DNA from: Planctomycetota bacterium
GTDB taxonomy: Bacteria > Planctomycetota > Planctomycetia > Pirellulales > Lacipirellulaceae
Direction of reading: 5' to 3'
DNA length: 64,000 nucleotides
Assembly: GCA_029259945.1 (NCBI GenBank)
Contig: JAJDEF010000031.1
Location: 78,311-142,310, forward strand
Positions 23,908-33,126 of the stretch are shown here, piece after piece. The notes under the pieces are model-generated. The model made no database searches. It saw nothing but the letters and a program-made list of their open reading frames with translations, and had not been told where the DNA came from. The position numbers and the translations under genes are program-made. Positions within the stretch are counted from its first letter, which is position 1, and the number at the start of each line of letters is the position of its first letter.

Positions 23908-24789
23908 ATGAAGTCCCTATGCCAGATTTGCTTGACATGGTTGCGTAACCGTGGTTACCTGTTATCACTTCTTCCCAACCTTTCTATGGGACTCGATAGT
24001 CAGCATTACATCCCTACTTCAACATCTGAGCGAACAGGTTCAGAGTACTCGGTTGAAGCGGTTCGCAGTGGTTTGCTAGAGCGGCTACGCAGTAGCGTAC
24101 GGGCCAAGATGCTGGCAGCCGGTTTGGCGATCGGTGGTGCCGGTGCCATCAGTAGTGCGCCCGAGAAGGCTGACGCGGCCACGATGCGAACCGCCGAGAT
24201 TTTGCCCGGTTCTCAGGTCAACGAGTTTGGCGATGACGAGTTTGGATTTGCGTGGAGCGGCGGCCAATTTCGATTTACCAACGTCGAGGACGACAGCAAC
24301 CGCGATGTGTACTGGATCGGCGTGCGTTCGATGGACGATACCGAAGCTGACGCCGCCTTGTCCATTCCCGGCCACACACCGGCACCAGACCGAATCATTG
24401 GGCCCAATGAAATTCCAGGTGATGGCATCATGTCCCCCGACTTAATCCTTGATGGACAACTGCAAGTGCGAGAAGATTTCTTTGTAGCTGTTGGAGTTGA
24501 TGAAAACGGGAATACTGCCCTTGGAGTAGACAAATTCTTGGAAAGCAGTGAGTTCTTTATCGGCCTCAGCCCAATCGAAGGTGATCCGGAAAATATCGAC
24601 GAAGCCATGGCCATGACAAACGGCGTCGTCTACCAGGGTACCGCCCCCGGGCACCTTGATCCGGCCACAGCCTACGTTATTCGCCCCGCTGTTCAAACCC
24701 CCGAACCATCAACAGCCGTGCTCGGTGGCTTGGCTGCCGGTGGCGCAGCCGCGGCGGGCTTACGTCGCAAGCGAAAGAACAAGCAGTAG
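23908..24789 (+). CDS. Exported protein with PEP-CTERM-like anchor
   Basis: 293 residues from ATG 23908, chosen for the near-perfect Shine-Dalgarno AAGGAGG 6 bp upstream. A hydrophobic segment near residue 70 (AKMLAAGLAIGGAGAISSAP) resembles a late signal peptide ending in AxA. The mature part is acidic and beta-rich with no known domain. The C-terminus is TPEPSTAVLGGLAAGG, more small residues and LRRKRKNKQ: a PEP motif, hydrophobic stretch and basic tail as in PEP-CTERM sorting signals read by exosortase. Unusual cargo for a plasmid-like element. Confidence 0.75.
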   Translation: MKSLCQICLTWLRNRGYLLSLLPNLSMGLDSQHYIPTSTSERTGSEYSVEAVRSGLLERLRSSVRAKMLAAGLAIGGAGAISSAPEKADAATMRTAEILPGSQVNEFGDDEFGFAWSGGQFRFTNVEDDSNRDVYWIGVRSMDDTEADAALSIPGHTPAPDRIIGPNEIPGDGIMSPDLILDGQLQVREDFFVAVGVDENGNTALGVDKFLESSEFFIGLSPIEGDPENIDEAMAMTNGVVYQGTAPGHLDPATAYVIRPAVQTPEPSTAVLGGLAAGGAAAAGLRRKRKNKQ

Positions 24790-24831
24790 GCGATTTCATT
24801 GCCATGATTGATCTGTGGTACCATCACGGCA

Positions 24832-25305
24832 ATGAAGCAACAATCCTGGCGACCCGCATTCACCCTGGCTGAGAAGTTAGTGGTCATTGGCATCATCGGC
24901 GTTTTGGCTTCTCTGGTTATGGAAGCTCTCCAACCGCAGAAGAATATCAATAGTGCTCATGATGCTACTCGTAAGCATGATCTGCGAGTATTGATCGACG
25001 CCCTGTACCAGTACCAAATTGATCAGGGCACTTGGCCTGTCGTTGATACGCTAGAAACTTTAGATACGAATGTACGTGATGTGTGCTCATTGACTGAACC
25101 ACCTTATTTTTTCTGTACTATGGAAGTACCTCAACGCCTTGCCCTTAGTCCACTCATCCCCGACTATCTAGCCGAACTGCCACACGATCCGGAAAACCAA
25201 GAGCAGTATGAAACCGGCTATCGTCTCTGGCTGGACGCAGACGGGCGAGTTCATGCCGATGCGCCCTTGAGTGTCGACGCGAACAACCTGGAAATTTCCC
25301 GGTAG
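24832..25305 (+). CDS. Type IV pilin-like protein
   Basis: 157 residues from the ATG near 24832. The N-terminus RPAFTLAEKLVVIGIIGVLA resembles a prepilin methylation site, but the residue before the cleavage point is Ala instead of Gly and Lys replaces the usual Leu at position +6 or so, so processing may be altered. After the hydrophobic helix the domain resembles type II pseudopilins (LRVLIDALYQYQIDQGTWPV, YLAELPHDPENQEQYETGYR). It follows the PEP-CTERM protein by about 40 bp and may be exported with it. Confidence 0.7.
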   Translation: MKQQSWRPAFTLAEKLVVIGIIGVLASLVMEALQPQKNINSAHDATRKHDLRVLIDALYQYQIDQGTWPVVDTLETLDTNVRDVCSLTEPPYFFCTMEVPQRLALSPLIPDYLAELPHDPENQEQYETGYRLWLDADGRVHADAPLSVDANNLEISR

Positions 25306-25309
25306 CACC

Positions 25310-25915
25310 CTATCGGCATCGTGAAGTCTCAGCATCAAATTGAAGCCCCTCAGCACAGCGACAAATGAGATACCGCTGTTCTTCTGAATTGAGCGCCTCA
25401 TTCGCAACCAGAACCAAGAGGGCATCGTCTCGATTGGTTGTAACGTCAGCAATCGCCCCTGACCCGAAACGAGTGTGGCAGTGTTCCGTCGTGGTGGTAC
25501 AACGGCCATATTGATCCAGCGGTATGAAGCACACGCAGCCGTTGGAACCATCAATGTATGCTTCTGGACCTTTGTTCTTCCGACATTCCTGAAGAAGAGT
25601 GTCTTTGTCGTGCCGAATCAAGGTGATACCCCAGCCAAACGGGGACCGAAGACAGGTGTCAACCGTATCGCTCTTGATTCGGTTGGAGCAGGCTATTTCC
25701 CATTTGGGATCAAGACAAGTGTGGGTTTCAATGCCGTTTTGCCGTGTGATGTTAGGATAATGATGACAATGGACAAAGCGATTGGTCCCAAAGATGGCGA
25801 GCAGTACCCACGGAGCCATCATGAAGATCAGTACCGGTGCTAACCGGCGAACCTGGGCATCAGGCCGCAGCCAGCGCAGGAATCGAGCCCGGAAAGGAGA
25901 ACGCTTAGTGGCCAT
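25310..25915 (-). CDS. Membrane-anchored cysteine-rich protein
   Basis: 201 residues: a basic N-terminus, one membrane helix (LAPVLIFMMAPWVLLAIFG, about 25-43) and an exported domain with about 14 cysteines (FVHCHHYPN, CVCFIPLDQYGRC, LICRCAEGLQF), likely disulfide bonded. The C-terminal CxC and GLQFDAETSRC patterns recall EGF-like repeats but are not a clear match. Its ATG shares one base with the stop of the gene before it (TGATG), so both are coupled. Confidence 0.65.
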   Translation of the reverse strand: MATKRSPFRARFLRWLRPDAQVRRLAPVLIFMMAPWVLLAIFGTNRFVHCHHYPNITRQNGIETHTCLDPKWEIACSNRIKSDTVDTCLRSPFGWGITLIRHDKDTLLQECRKNKGPEAYIDGSNGCVCFIPLDQYGRCTTTTEHCHTRFGSGAIADVTTNRDDALLVLVANEALNSEEQRYLICRCAEGLQFDAETSRCR

Positions 25916-26823
25916 CAGTGACAGAAGTTTATCACCGGGGAATCAATCTCGCAAAGCGGCTCCCGCATTGCTTCGATTATCTCCAACACATGCCGCAGCT
26001 GCTGGCAACCTTCCGGACGGCTGGTCGAGCAGCTTTGTTTGGCTTCACGCACCAGTTGCAGCGCCTGGCGGTGGCCGCTCCGCACGGCTTTGGGCACCCG
26101 CTCGCCGGCTAGTTCCAGTTCACGAATCACCGTGCCGACGCGGGCCACCAAATCGTCAACGCGAAGAACCAGGTTTTCGATGCGGGAGCCGTCTGCCGGA
26201 GTGGTGCGTTGCTTCTGAGTGAGCATTGCCTGAATCTCCGTAAGCAGTGGCGCCAGTTGGTTGCGGACTGCTCGAATGTCAGCCTTCCCCACGCTTGGTT
26301 GGTCATATTCGGCGGTGAGAGAGGCGACCAGAGTCTGAGCGTCGTCAAGCTGGCCCGCTTCTTCGTCGGTGAAACGGTAGGTATCGCCGGTGCGCAGGTT
26401 ACCGAGGCGCGTCGCTGCCCCATCCAATAGGTTACGCAATTCCGTCTGACGGGCAGAGATCCTCTCACCAACGAACTGCTGCTCCAGATGCTGGTCAATC
26501 CGTTTTTCTTCGGACGGTGTCAGGGTACGCTTCCTCTGCTCCGCTTCCCGGCGAAAAGCCTCAGTACGCTCTCGTTTCTCGCGAGCTTCTTGAGTGGCCG
26601 CTTTGTCGATGCCGCACGATTCGTGACGCCCCTTCTTCCAGGTACTCTTGAAGTCATCGAAAAACTGACACTGTTTGTAGACCACATCCGATTCGTCTAC
26701 GAGCTGCGCCGATAGCGACCGCGTGTATTGCAAAGCCCCGATCAAAACCAGGAGCAGAACAACGACCACCGCCAGAATGGCGATGCGTCGTGAGCCGCGA
26801 GTCGGCTGGGTAGAAGAGGTCAT
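25915..26823 (-). CDS. Membrane-anchored coiled-coil protein
   Basis: 302 residues from ATG 26823. One membrane helix at about 16-35 (IAILAVVVVLLLVLIGALQY), then an exported part with four to six cysteines and a long coiled coil (EAREKRERTEAFRREAEQRK, LDDAQTLVASLTAEY). The C-terminus ends CEIDSPVINFC. Coupled to the cysteine-rich protein downstream. Probably an envelope structural component; no family recognised. Confidence 0.65.
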   Translation of the reverse strand: MTSSTQPTRGSRRIAILAVVVVLLLVLIGALQYTRSLSAQLVDESDVVYKQCQFFDDFKSTWKKGRHESCGIDKAATQEAREKRERTEAFRREAEQRKRTLTPSEEKRIDQHLEQQFVGERISARQTELRNLLDGAATRLGNLRTGDTYRFTDEEAGQLDDAQTLVASLTAEYDQPSVGKADIRAVRNQLAPLLTEIQAMLTQKQRTTPADGSRIENLVLRVDDLVARVGTVIRELELAGERVPKAVRSGHRQALQLVREAKQSCSTSRPEGCQQLRHVLEIIEAMREPLCEIDSPVINFCH

Positions 26824-26845
26824 GAAATGATTTTGTATTGCTACT

Positions 26846-26851
26846 ATTTTA
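26846..26851 (-). promoter_or_regulatory. Extended -10 box before the coiled-coil gene
   Basis: On the minus strand TGGTAAAAT is an extended -10 element 22 bp before the ATG at 26823. A -35 at 17 bp is not evident. The remaining intergenic stretch to 27289 shows no gene; open frames there lack coding character. Confidence 0.4.
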
Positions 26852-27289
26852 CCACAGATAACCCTCTGGCAGCCAGTCAATCTTCCTTCCTTCATCATTC
26901 AAACCACGTTCTGATGAAACTGCTTAATCTGGATTGAACCTTCTTGAGTATATGCAAAACACCCCATACTGAACTTTGCTTGACACGGCAGTTGTTCAGT
27001 GGCACGGCAAGAAAAAAACTCACGGCAATGAAAGGTTCAGAATGCTTCAATCGGGCGAGAGAGAAAGATTTTGCGATCAAAACACGGGTAAACAACATGC
27101 ACGTTATGTTTACCCAAGGGTGGCTTTTCCGCTACCGCAAGCGGTTTCTGTTAGTCAAGTTATCGCTTGAGCCAATAATCAGGGCTACTGATGTCGAGAA
27201 ACACGCGGACGAACCACTTAACCAATCTCCAAATTGGTCGCATGAGAGCGAGATACCAATGCCAAAACATCCGTAGGAAGTTCATGTTT

Positions 27290-28447
27290 TTACTTTTCAA
27301 ACCGGAGGACCAAAGATTCTACCTGTCCAAAGGAAAGATCCGTTTGCCCGCGTTTAAGCAAATCTTTCGTGATGTCCAGCCGGTAGCTACCGACAAAATC
27401 ATTGGAAAACGCATCGTCGTCATAGACCGAGATTTCAATGGTTTGTCCAGGTTTAGCGCGAACTGACATTTCATCGTACGTGTTGAAATAAGAATTCTTG
27501 ACAACGCTTGCCTTGAAACTGTCTCCACCGAACGTCTTTACTTTGAGTCGAACGATGAGATCAGGAGCACCCTTTCCGGAGTCCCAATGCTTGCCATTGC
27601 TTTTGCGAGCGGCAACATCGATGCTTTCCAGGTAAACCCGATACGCGTTCTTGGCTCTCGCCTTCTTAATTGCCGACACGACCGGTTTGACATTTTCGTC
27701 ATAGGCTTCAGCAATATCATTGACATCCTCGGCAAGCTGAATGAATTGATCAAAAAGTTGGTCGGCGTTTGACCGCCCACCATTGATAACTGGCTTGGCA
27801 GCCACGTGTCTATTCGGAGCAAAATCTTGCGGATTAAGCTGAACGATTGTTCCTTGGCCTGGAGAATAGTAGGCAACCCAACACTCGCCCTCCGAGGGAT
27901 AGGTTCGATTGTTCATTCTGACCTGATACAAGAATTTGCTGGCGTAGACCCTTTCTTTTCCGGCCAAGAGGGAGGCGGACTCCTTGGGCGAGAAGGACCA
28001 AGTGGAGTTGCGTTTCCGTTTTTCCCCGTTTTCGTCAAACCAGTATCCCGGAACCATGATTTCAAGCTGCGAGGCCGTCCGATTCCGAACCCTTACTCCA
28101 TGTAATTTCGGTACGGGAGCCGGCTTGGCACCAATACTCCGGTTGATATCGGCTAGCTTGGAACGTTCTGTTTCACAGATCGCTCTCAGCTTTTCTCTTT
28201 TCTCGACTGTCATGAGTGGCAACTGTTCAATCCACTTCAAACGTTCGCCCGGCCGCGTCATCGACTCAGATCCCGCGATGAGCTGAACAAGCGAAAGCGG
28301 CTCTGTTCGTTTTTTCGTAGTGTTTTGCCCATAGGCTGATTGACAGCAGAGGAATCCGGCGAAAACCATGATCGCGAGTAACAAGGGCAGTAGCACAGAG
28401 TGCTTTCCCTGGCACAGCACTAACCGGTGGGACAAGATGTTCTTCAT
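27290..28447 (-). CDS. Exported protein with C-terminal C2-like domain
   Basis: 385 residues. A signal peptide (LLPLLLAIMVFAGFLCCQSA YGQ, cleavage after about residue 40; a lipobox-like FLCC is also possible). Residues 120-210 look beta-rich (VRVRNRTASQLEIMVPGYWF). The C-terminal 130 residues resemble a C2 domain: APDLIVRLKV, ISVYDDDAFSNDFVGSYRLD, LVLRFEK, with the acidic DDD loop that could bind calcium. It would act on the cell surface or periplasm. No partner identified. Confidence 0.7.
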   Translation of the reverse strand: MKNILSHRLVLCQGKHSVLLPLLLAIMVFAGFLCCQSAYGQNTTKKRTEPLSLVQLIAGSESMTRPGERLKWIEQLPLMTVEKREKLRAICETERSKLADINRSIGAKPAPVPKLHGVRVRNRTASQLEIMVPGYWFDENGEKRKRNSTWSFSPKESASLLAGKERVYASKFLYQVRMNNRTYPSEGECWVAYYSPGQGTIVQLNPQDFAPNRHVAAKPVINGGRSNADQLFDQFIQLAEDVNDIAEAYDENVKPVVSAIKKARAKNAYRVYLESIDVAARKSNGKHWDSGKGAPDLIVRLKVKTFGGDSFKASVVKNSYFNTYDEMSVRAKPGQTIEISVYDDDAFSNDFVGSYRLDITKDLLKRGQTDLSFGQVESLVLRFEK

Positions 28448-29078
28448 GATTCGTGGACCTTACATGGCAAGAGGAGAGCGATTTCGAAAAGGGGCGAACG
28501 AGTTCCGTCAGATCATTGCGGTGAAAGGACGAACTTATTTCGCAAACTCCCATCTATCAGAAAGCAGACCGTCTGTCACCTAGCCAATAGATCAGAAGTT
28601 TTGTTTCTTGAGGCCTGCGCGGCAAGCAATGCGCATGAGGCAAATTGGGTTACAAAACAAGATCGCCCAAATGAAAACTTTGCCGCTTGGGCAAGCCGCT
28701 TAGTTTGTGATGATTGTTCACAACGCGAGCACAACTTTTTCTTGTTCCTTGAGTGCTATGTACTCTACGCCCCTACAACGAACAGACCATTTTCATTAGG
28801 TTGAGTCTTGCCAGTATTCTCTGGCTTCAGGATTCCAAAATGCCTTGTGCGACTCTTTCGCAAGCATTGCGGCCGATCAGCAAGGCAGCCGACTATTGAT
28901 CTCAGCCAGTTTGCCGTCTTGTTTCGGCCATTCACCTAGAGGATTTGCTTGTAGTTCGCGGTTTGTGACTGCGTTTCGCAGAATAAGATGTCGATTTCAT
29001 GGCTTCAGATTCAAATATCTGACAATCGAGGTAGCACTTGGCGTACACATTCGTCGTCTTCTGGTGAGGAAAATCGCA
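28448..29078. other. Intergenic region, no gene seen
   Basis: 631 bp between divergent genes. Open frames here (for example 28427-28804 and the upstream extension of the next gene from 28845) have composition unlike the real genes. Promoters for both sides are expected but none is strong enough to mark. Confidence 0.4.
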
Positions 29079-30779
29079 GTGAGCAAAACCGATGACGAAG
29101 GGAAAGTCTTCGCGGTAGTCGTCATGAGCGGCCTGCTGATCTGGCTTGCTGTCTGGGCGATCGGTGCGCTGGTAGCCTATTCGACATCTTTCTACGACTA
29201 TTTGTCGTCACTGAGCGGTACACCTTGGTGGTTGGTTCCTGTGGCGACTTTATTGGCTCTTGTGCTCGGTTTTACCTGCTACGGCCTTTATCTCAAGGCT
29301 GGAACAGAGCGACCTCGACTGAAGATTTCTCATGTCTCTCAGTCGCTGGACAAGACCTTTTTCAAGGCGTTTTTATTGCTACTCACCATCGGCACGGGCA
29401 CCGCCGTTGCTTACCACATGGGCGATAGCCCGGCGCTGCTCCGGTTTGAAAGCTACGAAGCAATGCAACGCTACCAAGACATTCAGGCTGCTGAATCTGC
29501 GAAGACCGCACGACTTGAGCGGCTAGCAAATGAGCCCTCTCCGGCTGAAAAGGAGACACTGAGGCTGGCCCGATTGGAGAAAGAAAGACAAGAAAAGGCT
29601 CGCGAAGCCCTGAAAGAGCGCGAAGAGGAAGAGGCCCAGCACAAAGCGAGGATCGAAGAAGAACAACGGGCTGAAGCAAGCAGGGTTGAGCGACAGGCGC
29701 GACACGAGCGGCGCCAGCAGCAAGATAAGTTGTTCGACGAACTCTTGGCGAAGCATGGGGGACGTAAGTCGATTCCCTATTACCAAGAAGCTCGGACAGT
29801 AGCCGAACAACTTGGCCTCTCGTCCCATTTTTACAAGTCCGAACAGGACGGCCTCAAGAAAAAGTACCAGCATGCCGTTCAAGCTGCCAAAGAAAAATAC
29901 GGTTCACCCCAAGATGCTAGGTTTTACCGATCCTGCTATCTCGCCGCGATGGATATCCAGTGGCCTGAGGAAGCACTCGACCATCTTACCCTCTTGGAAA
30001 CGAACCTCCCCAGCGAGGCGTCATGGGTTGCCTATCGCAAATCCGTGCTGCAATACAGTCACTTCGCACAGCTTGACAAGGCCTTGCAATCAATTGATGC
30101 GGCGCTGCAGGCCGAACCGGATAATCCCGTCTATCACAACCTCAAGGGGATGTACCTGTGGAACCTTGGCAAGCTTAAGGAGTCGGCTGCCGAGTTTCAT
30201 GCGGGCGATCACTACTTGAACGAGGAGATTCTTTACTATTTGATGAACGATGCAAGGTCCGTGTTTAAGCAGGCAGCCCGAAGACTCGATTCTCCGCACG
30301 CCACGCGATACGCTTTCTACCGCTTGTGGTTCTACGCAGTCGCCAGACCCGAAACGCACCAGAAACTGGCATCTATTGAAGCGGAAGCCGGTGCCCATGC
30401 TGCTGCTTCCTTCTCGGAGGTCGTGGAGCTTGTACGCCCCCATGTCAATGAGTTGGGACTACTCCAGCAAACCCGACATGATCGGGTTGCCTACGAAAAT
30501 TTTTGCCAAGAAAACAACCTTCGTCCCGGCATCTTGGAAACCATTTGGGCCGCTGCACTGGCTGCTGAGGGCAACTATGCCGCTGCACGGATTTACGCTG
30601 AACGGGCCGTCGCGTTGATCGATGACGAAGCCCAAGCAGAAGTAGGGCAACACGTCGAACTCTACCGACGCAACCAGCCGCTACGCACCAAGGAACATAC
30701 TCGTTTTCTGTTTCGGTACGGTTTGAAAGTACAGCTTCCTAACCTGTCGATTCCGCCGGTGCTTGCCAAACACCGATAA
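29079..30779 (+). CDS. Multi-pass membrane protein with coiled coil and TPR-like domain
   Basis: 566 residues from GTG 29079, chosen because TGAGGA precedes it by 9 bp and the protein then begins MSKTDDEGKVFAVVVMSGLL. Three membrane helices (about 10-35, 52-75, 95-115), then a strongly charged coiled coil (about 140-225) and a helical-repeat region with TPR-like units (SIDAALQAEPDNPVYHNLKG MYLWNLGKLKESAAEF). First gene of a five-gene operon that ends with a DNA translocase and a Replic_Relax protein. Possible membrane scaffold for that ATPase. Confidence 0.75.
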   Translation: MSKTDDEGKVFAVVVMSGLLIWLAVWAIGALVAYSTSFYDYLSSLSGTPWWLVPVATLLALVLGFTCYGLYLKAGTERPRLKISHVSQSLDKTFFKAFLLLLTIGTGTAVAYHMGDSPALLRFESYEAMQRYQDIQAAESAKTARLERLANEPSPAEKETLRLARLEKERQEKAREALKEREEEEAQHKARIEEEQRAEASRVERQARHERRQQQDKLFDELLAKHGGRKSIPYYQEARTVAEQLGLSSHFYKSEQDGLKKKYQHAVQAAKEKYGSPQDARFYRSCYLAAMDIQWPEEALDHLTLLETNLPSEASWVAYRKSVLQYSHFAQLDKALQSIDAALQAEPDNPVYHNLKGMYLWNLGKLKESAAEFHAGDHYLNEEILYYLMNDARSVFKQAARRLDSPHATRYAFYRLWFYAVARPETHQKLASIEAEAGAHAAASFSEVVELVRPHVNELGLLQQTRHDRVAYENFCQENNLRPGILETIWAAALAAEGNYAAARIYAERAVALIDDEAQAEVGQHVELYRRNQPLRTKEHTRFLFRYGLKVQLPNLSIPPVLAKHR

Positions 30780-30801
30780 TTTTCTCACCTGAACCACCAT
30801 C

Positions 30802-32373
30802 ATGAAATCTGCTCACCCAGCACCCTTTTATCGTTTGTTCTATGCCCAACTGTGGCTGCTTGCCGCGATTTTCTCGCTCTGGCTCCATTGGCATGTCATC
30901 GCTACCGGCAGCTATCTCACGCATGACTTTCCGCAGGGAGAGACGTGGTGGCATGTACTGGAGTGGGTGCTGCGGCTGACCGTCCTGCCTGTCCTCACAT
31001 CGCTCTTGTTTGCTGCCGCTTCCTTCGTACTCGATCGCAAGATGTTTACCGGGCTCTCTCTCTTGGCAGGACCGGCGACTGTCGTGGCGCGGCTGCTCGT
31101 GTTCGAGACCACGACTTACCAGCAGTGGATCGTCGGCGGGGCGGCGGTTTTGGCAGGTGGCCACTACTTGTCCAAGATTCGTACCTATTGGGCCACGCTC
31201 ATGTTTTGGATGAATCGATCGGCGCAGCGAGAACAGGTACTCAGCGAATATAACGACAACATTCGCTCGTTGGTCACCGCCCTGAGCGCAGCCCAAGAAC
31301 ACCTGCTCCCCGAAGAGCTTGCCGAGTTTCAATCGCTGAGCCCCGACGACGATGATTTTCACCACATCTTTGCGCCCTCGGTCGGGGAGGCCAAAGAGGA
31401 ATTGCGTACCACCATCCAGCGGCTAAATCGATTCCTGAAGGTCGCCCATCGGCGTCGCGACGAGCCTCTCGCCCGTAGTCGCCGTACCCTCGAAAAACGG
31501 CGAACGCAACTGCGACCTCTCTATGAAGCGCACTGTAAGAAGAACCAGGAAAGCTATGGCAGGTACGTTTGGTCGCTGGGATATGACCTCTTTGAGCGGC
31601 AGCAGCCCACCGCCGACCAGTGGCGGCTGTTGAGCAGCGACAAGATCAATTTTTATGCAGATTCCGTGCAACAGTTTTTCGTCGATTCTGCCACCGAGAC
31701 GGGCGGCGAAGCGGCCAACGTCAAAACTCGAACTGAAAACCTCCTGCGGGTCCATTACATGAAGCACGTGAAGCTGGTGGCACAACACTTCGACCGTAAC
31801 CAGTTCAATGAGCTACTCGCCGAAGCCCGCGAGCTGGACGATGTGAAGGAGTACGTTGACCATATCCTCTCTATTCAAGATCGGATTTCGATTCTCGCCA
31901 TCCGCCAGCGACTTGTGAACTACTACCAAAAGTATGCCGTAGTGCTCGCAGAGCATCTGCCCCGGGATGAATTTGACCGTCAGCTTGACGAACTGATGAA
32001 ACTTGATTTTCCACTGAAACTCGTCGAATCCCACGAAGAGGAATTGCGAGCGGTACTTGACAAGTTCACGGAGAAAACGCGAGAAGAAATCGAACGTTGC
32101 CAAGAACTGGTCGAAGAGCAGCGTCGTCAAAAACAGCAAGTACGGTTCGAGACCGCGTTGCCACCCAATCTCCAGAGATTGCAGTACCTCACTGCGGAAA
32201 TCGAAGAGGCTGATCGAGCTCCTATGACACCCACCGATCGGCATGATTACATTACCGATTGCCGGCGTGAAATGGACCTTGTCGAAAGTCAGTTGTCGGT
32301 CTTCCGTGAGGAAGATCCCGAACTGTTTGATGAGGTTCGCAGCCAACTGGAGCAGCCAGTGGTCGCGGCCTAA
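30802..32373 (+). CDS. Membrane protein with long coiled-coil cytoplasmic part
   Basis: 523 residues, 22 bp after the previous gene. Three or four N-terminal membrane helices within the first 125 residues (FYAQLWLLAAIFSLWLHWHV, VLPVLTSLLFAAASFVL, WIVGGAAVLAGGHYL). The other 390 residues are helical and charged, with coiled coils (RTLEKRRTQLRPLYEAHCKK, EKTREEIERCQELVEEQRRQ). No known family. Co-operonic with the ATPase; a docking or channel subunit is a reasonable guess. Confidence 0.75.
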   Translation: MKSAHPAPFYRLFYAQLWLLAAIFSLWLHWHVIATGSYLTHDFPQGETWWHVLEWVLRLTVLPVLTSLLFAAASFVLDRKMFTGLSLLAGPATVVARLLVFETTTYQQWIVGGAAVLAGGHYLSKIRTYWATLMFWMNRSAQREQVLSEYNDNIRSLVTALSAAQEHLLPEELAEFQSLSPDDDDFHHIFAPSVGEAKEELRTTIQRLNRFLKVAHRRRDEPLARSRRTLEKRRTQLRPLYEAHCKKNQESYGRYVWSLGYDLFERQQPTADQWRLLSSDKINFYADSVQQFFVDSATETGGEAANVKTRTENLLRVHYMKHVKLVAQHFDRNQFNELLAEARELDDVKEYVDHILSIQDRISILAIRQRLVNYYQKYAVVLAEHLPRDEFDRQLDELMKLDFPLKLVESHEEELRAVLDKFTEKTREEIERCQELVEEQRRQKQQVRFETALPPNLQRLQYLTAEIEEADRAPMTPTDRHDYITDCRREMDLVESQLSVFREEDPELFDEVRSQLEQPVVAA

Positions 32374-32403
32374 GTGGCCATATAACCAGAAAGGGTGTAT
32401 TAT

Positions 32404-33105
32404 ATGTCCACTTCCCCACTCCGTATGTCTGCCGAGTATTCTTCTCACCAACATCAAAACGTCTATATCCTCCCTTCCTCCGATCTGGAGCAGCTGCGCC
32501 AGTACATTGACAAGTTTGTGCTGATTGTCACCCAATCGCAATCCGAATCGCAGCGCGAACTTGCCTCCTTCGAAGCTACCCGAAGCACTGAATGGCAGAA
32601 AAGTGCTCTGGAACAAAAGTGCCGTATCTTGGCGTGCTATCGACAGCAGCTTACTTCCTTGCAGCACAATCCGTATCCCACCGTCGAGGATTTTTCCAAT
32701 CTGACGACGATTCTCGACGGACTCGCTTTGCAGAGCGCTGAACGTCTTCACCAAGTGAGCCGTTCAACTGATACAACTACCGAAGAGATCAGTAAAGCCC
32801 AAGAGCAGTACATGGAATTGGCAACAGCAATCACCAGTCCCGGCTACTCGGTGATCTTGAAAGACCCAGCCAATCCGATGCAGGCTGTTCCTGAAGTTAC
32901 CGCAGAATCTGGTATTGCGGGAATCGATCGATTGGATGGTGCTTCGCACCAATTACGTGAGCAGTTTTCAGCGAGGATTGCGGAACTACTATCTCCAGTG
33001 ACTCAGCAACCGTCTGCGGACACATCAGCAGCGACAACTCCGATGCCGGATGATGCACCCAATGGCCCACTGCCTCGCATCTATCCCCCTTCACAGCAAA
33101 CCTAA
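32404..33105 (+). CDS. Helical protein of the ATPase operon
   Basis: 233 residues from ATG 32404. No membrane segment; helices throughout (LEQLRQYIDKFVLIVTQSQS, SNLTTILDGLALQSAERLHQ) and a Pro/Thr-rich tail. 30 bp after the previous gene and 21 bp before the ATPase. Unknown family; a linker or regulator of the translocase is possible. Confidence 0.65.
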   Translation: MSTSPLRMSAEYSSHQHQNVYILPSSDLEQLRQYIDKFVLIVTQSQSESQRELASFEATRSTEWQKSALEQKCRILACYRQQLTSLQHNPYPTVEDFSNLTTILDGLALQSAERLHQVSRSTDTTTEEISKAQEQYMELATAITSPGYSVILKDPANPMQAVPEVTAESGIAGIDRLDGASHQLREQFSARIAELLSPVTQQPSADTSAATTPMPDDAPNGPLPRIYPPSQQT

Positions 33106-33126
33106 TAATCTCTTGGAGCGCCGACC

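Noticed and set aside
26944..27276. 110-residue frame in the gap before the C2-domain gene
   Set aside because: No Shine-Dalgarno, no family, and composition unlike the neighbours.
28427..28804. 125-residue frame in the divergent gap
   Set aside because: Overlaps the start of the C2-domain gene on the other strand and looks random.
31813..32754. 313-residue open frame on the minus strand
   Set aside because: Antisense to two genes of the compact ATPase operon and without any family feature.
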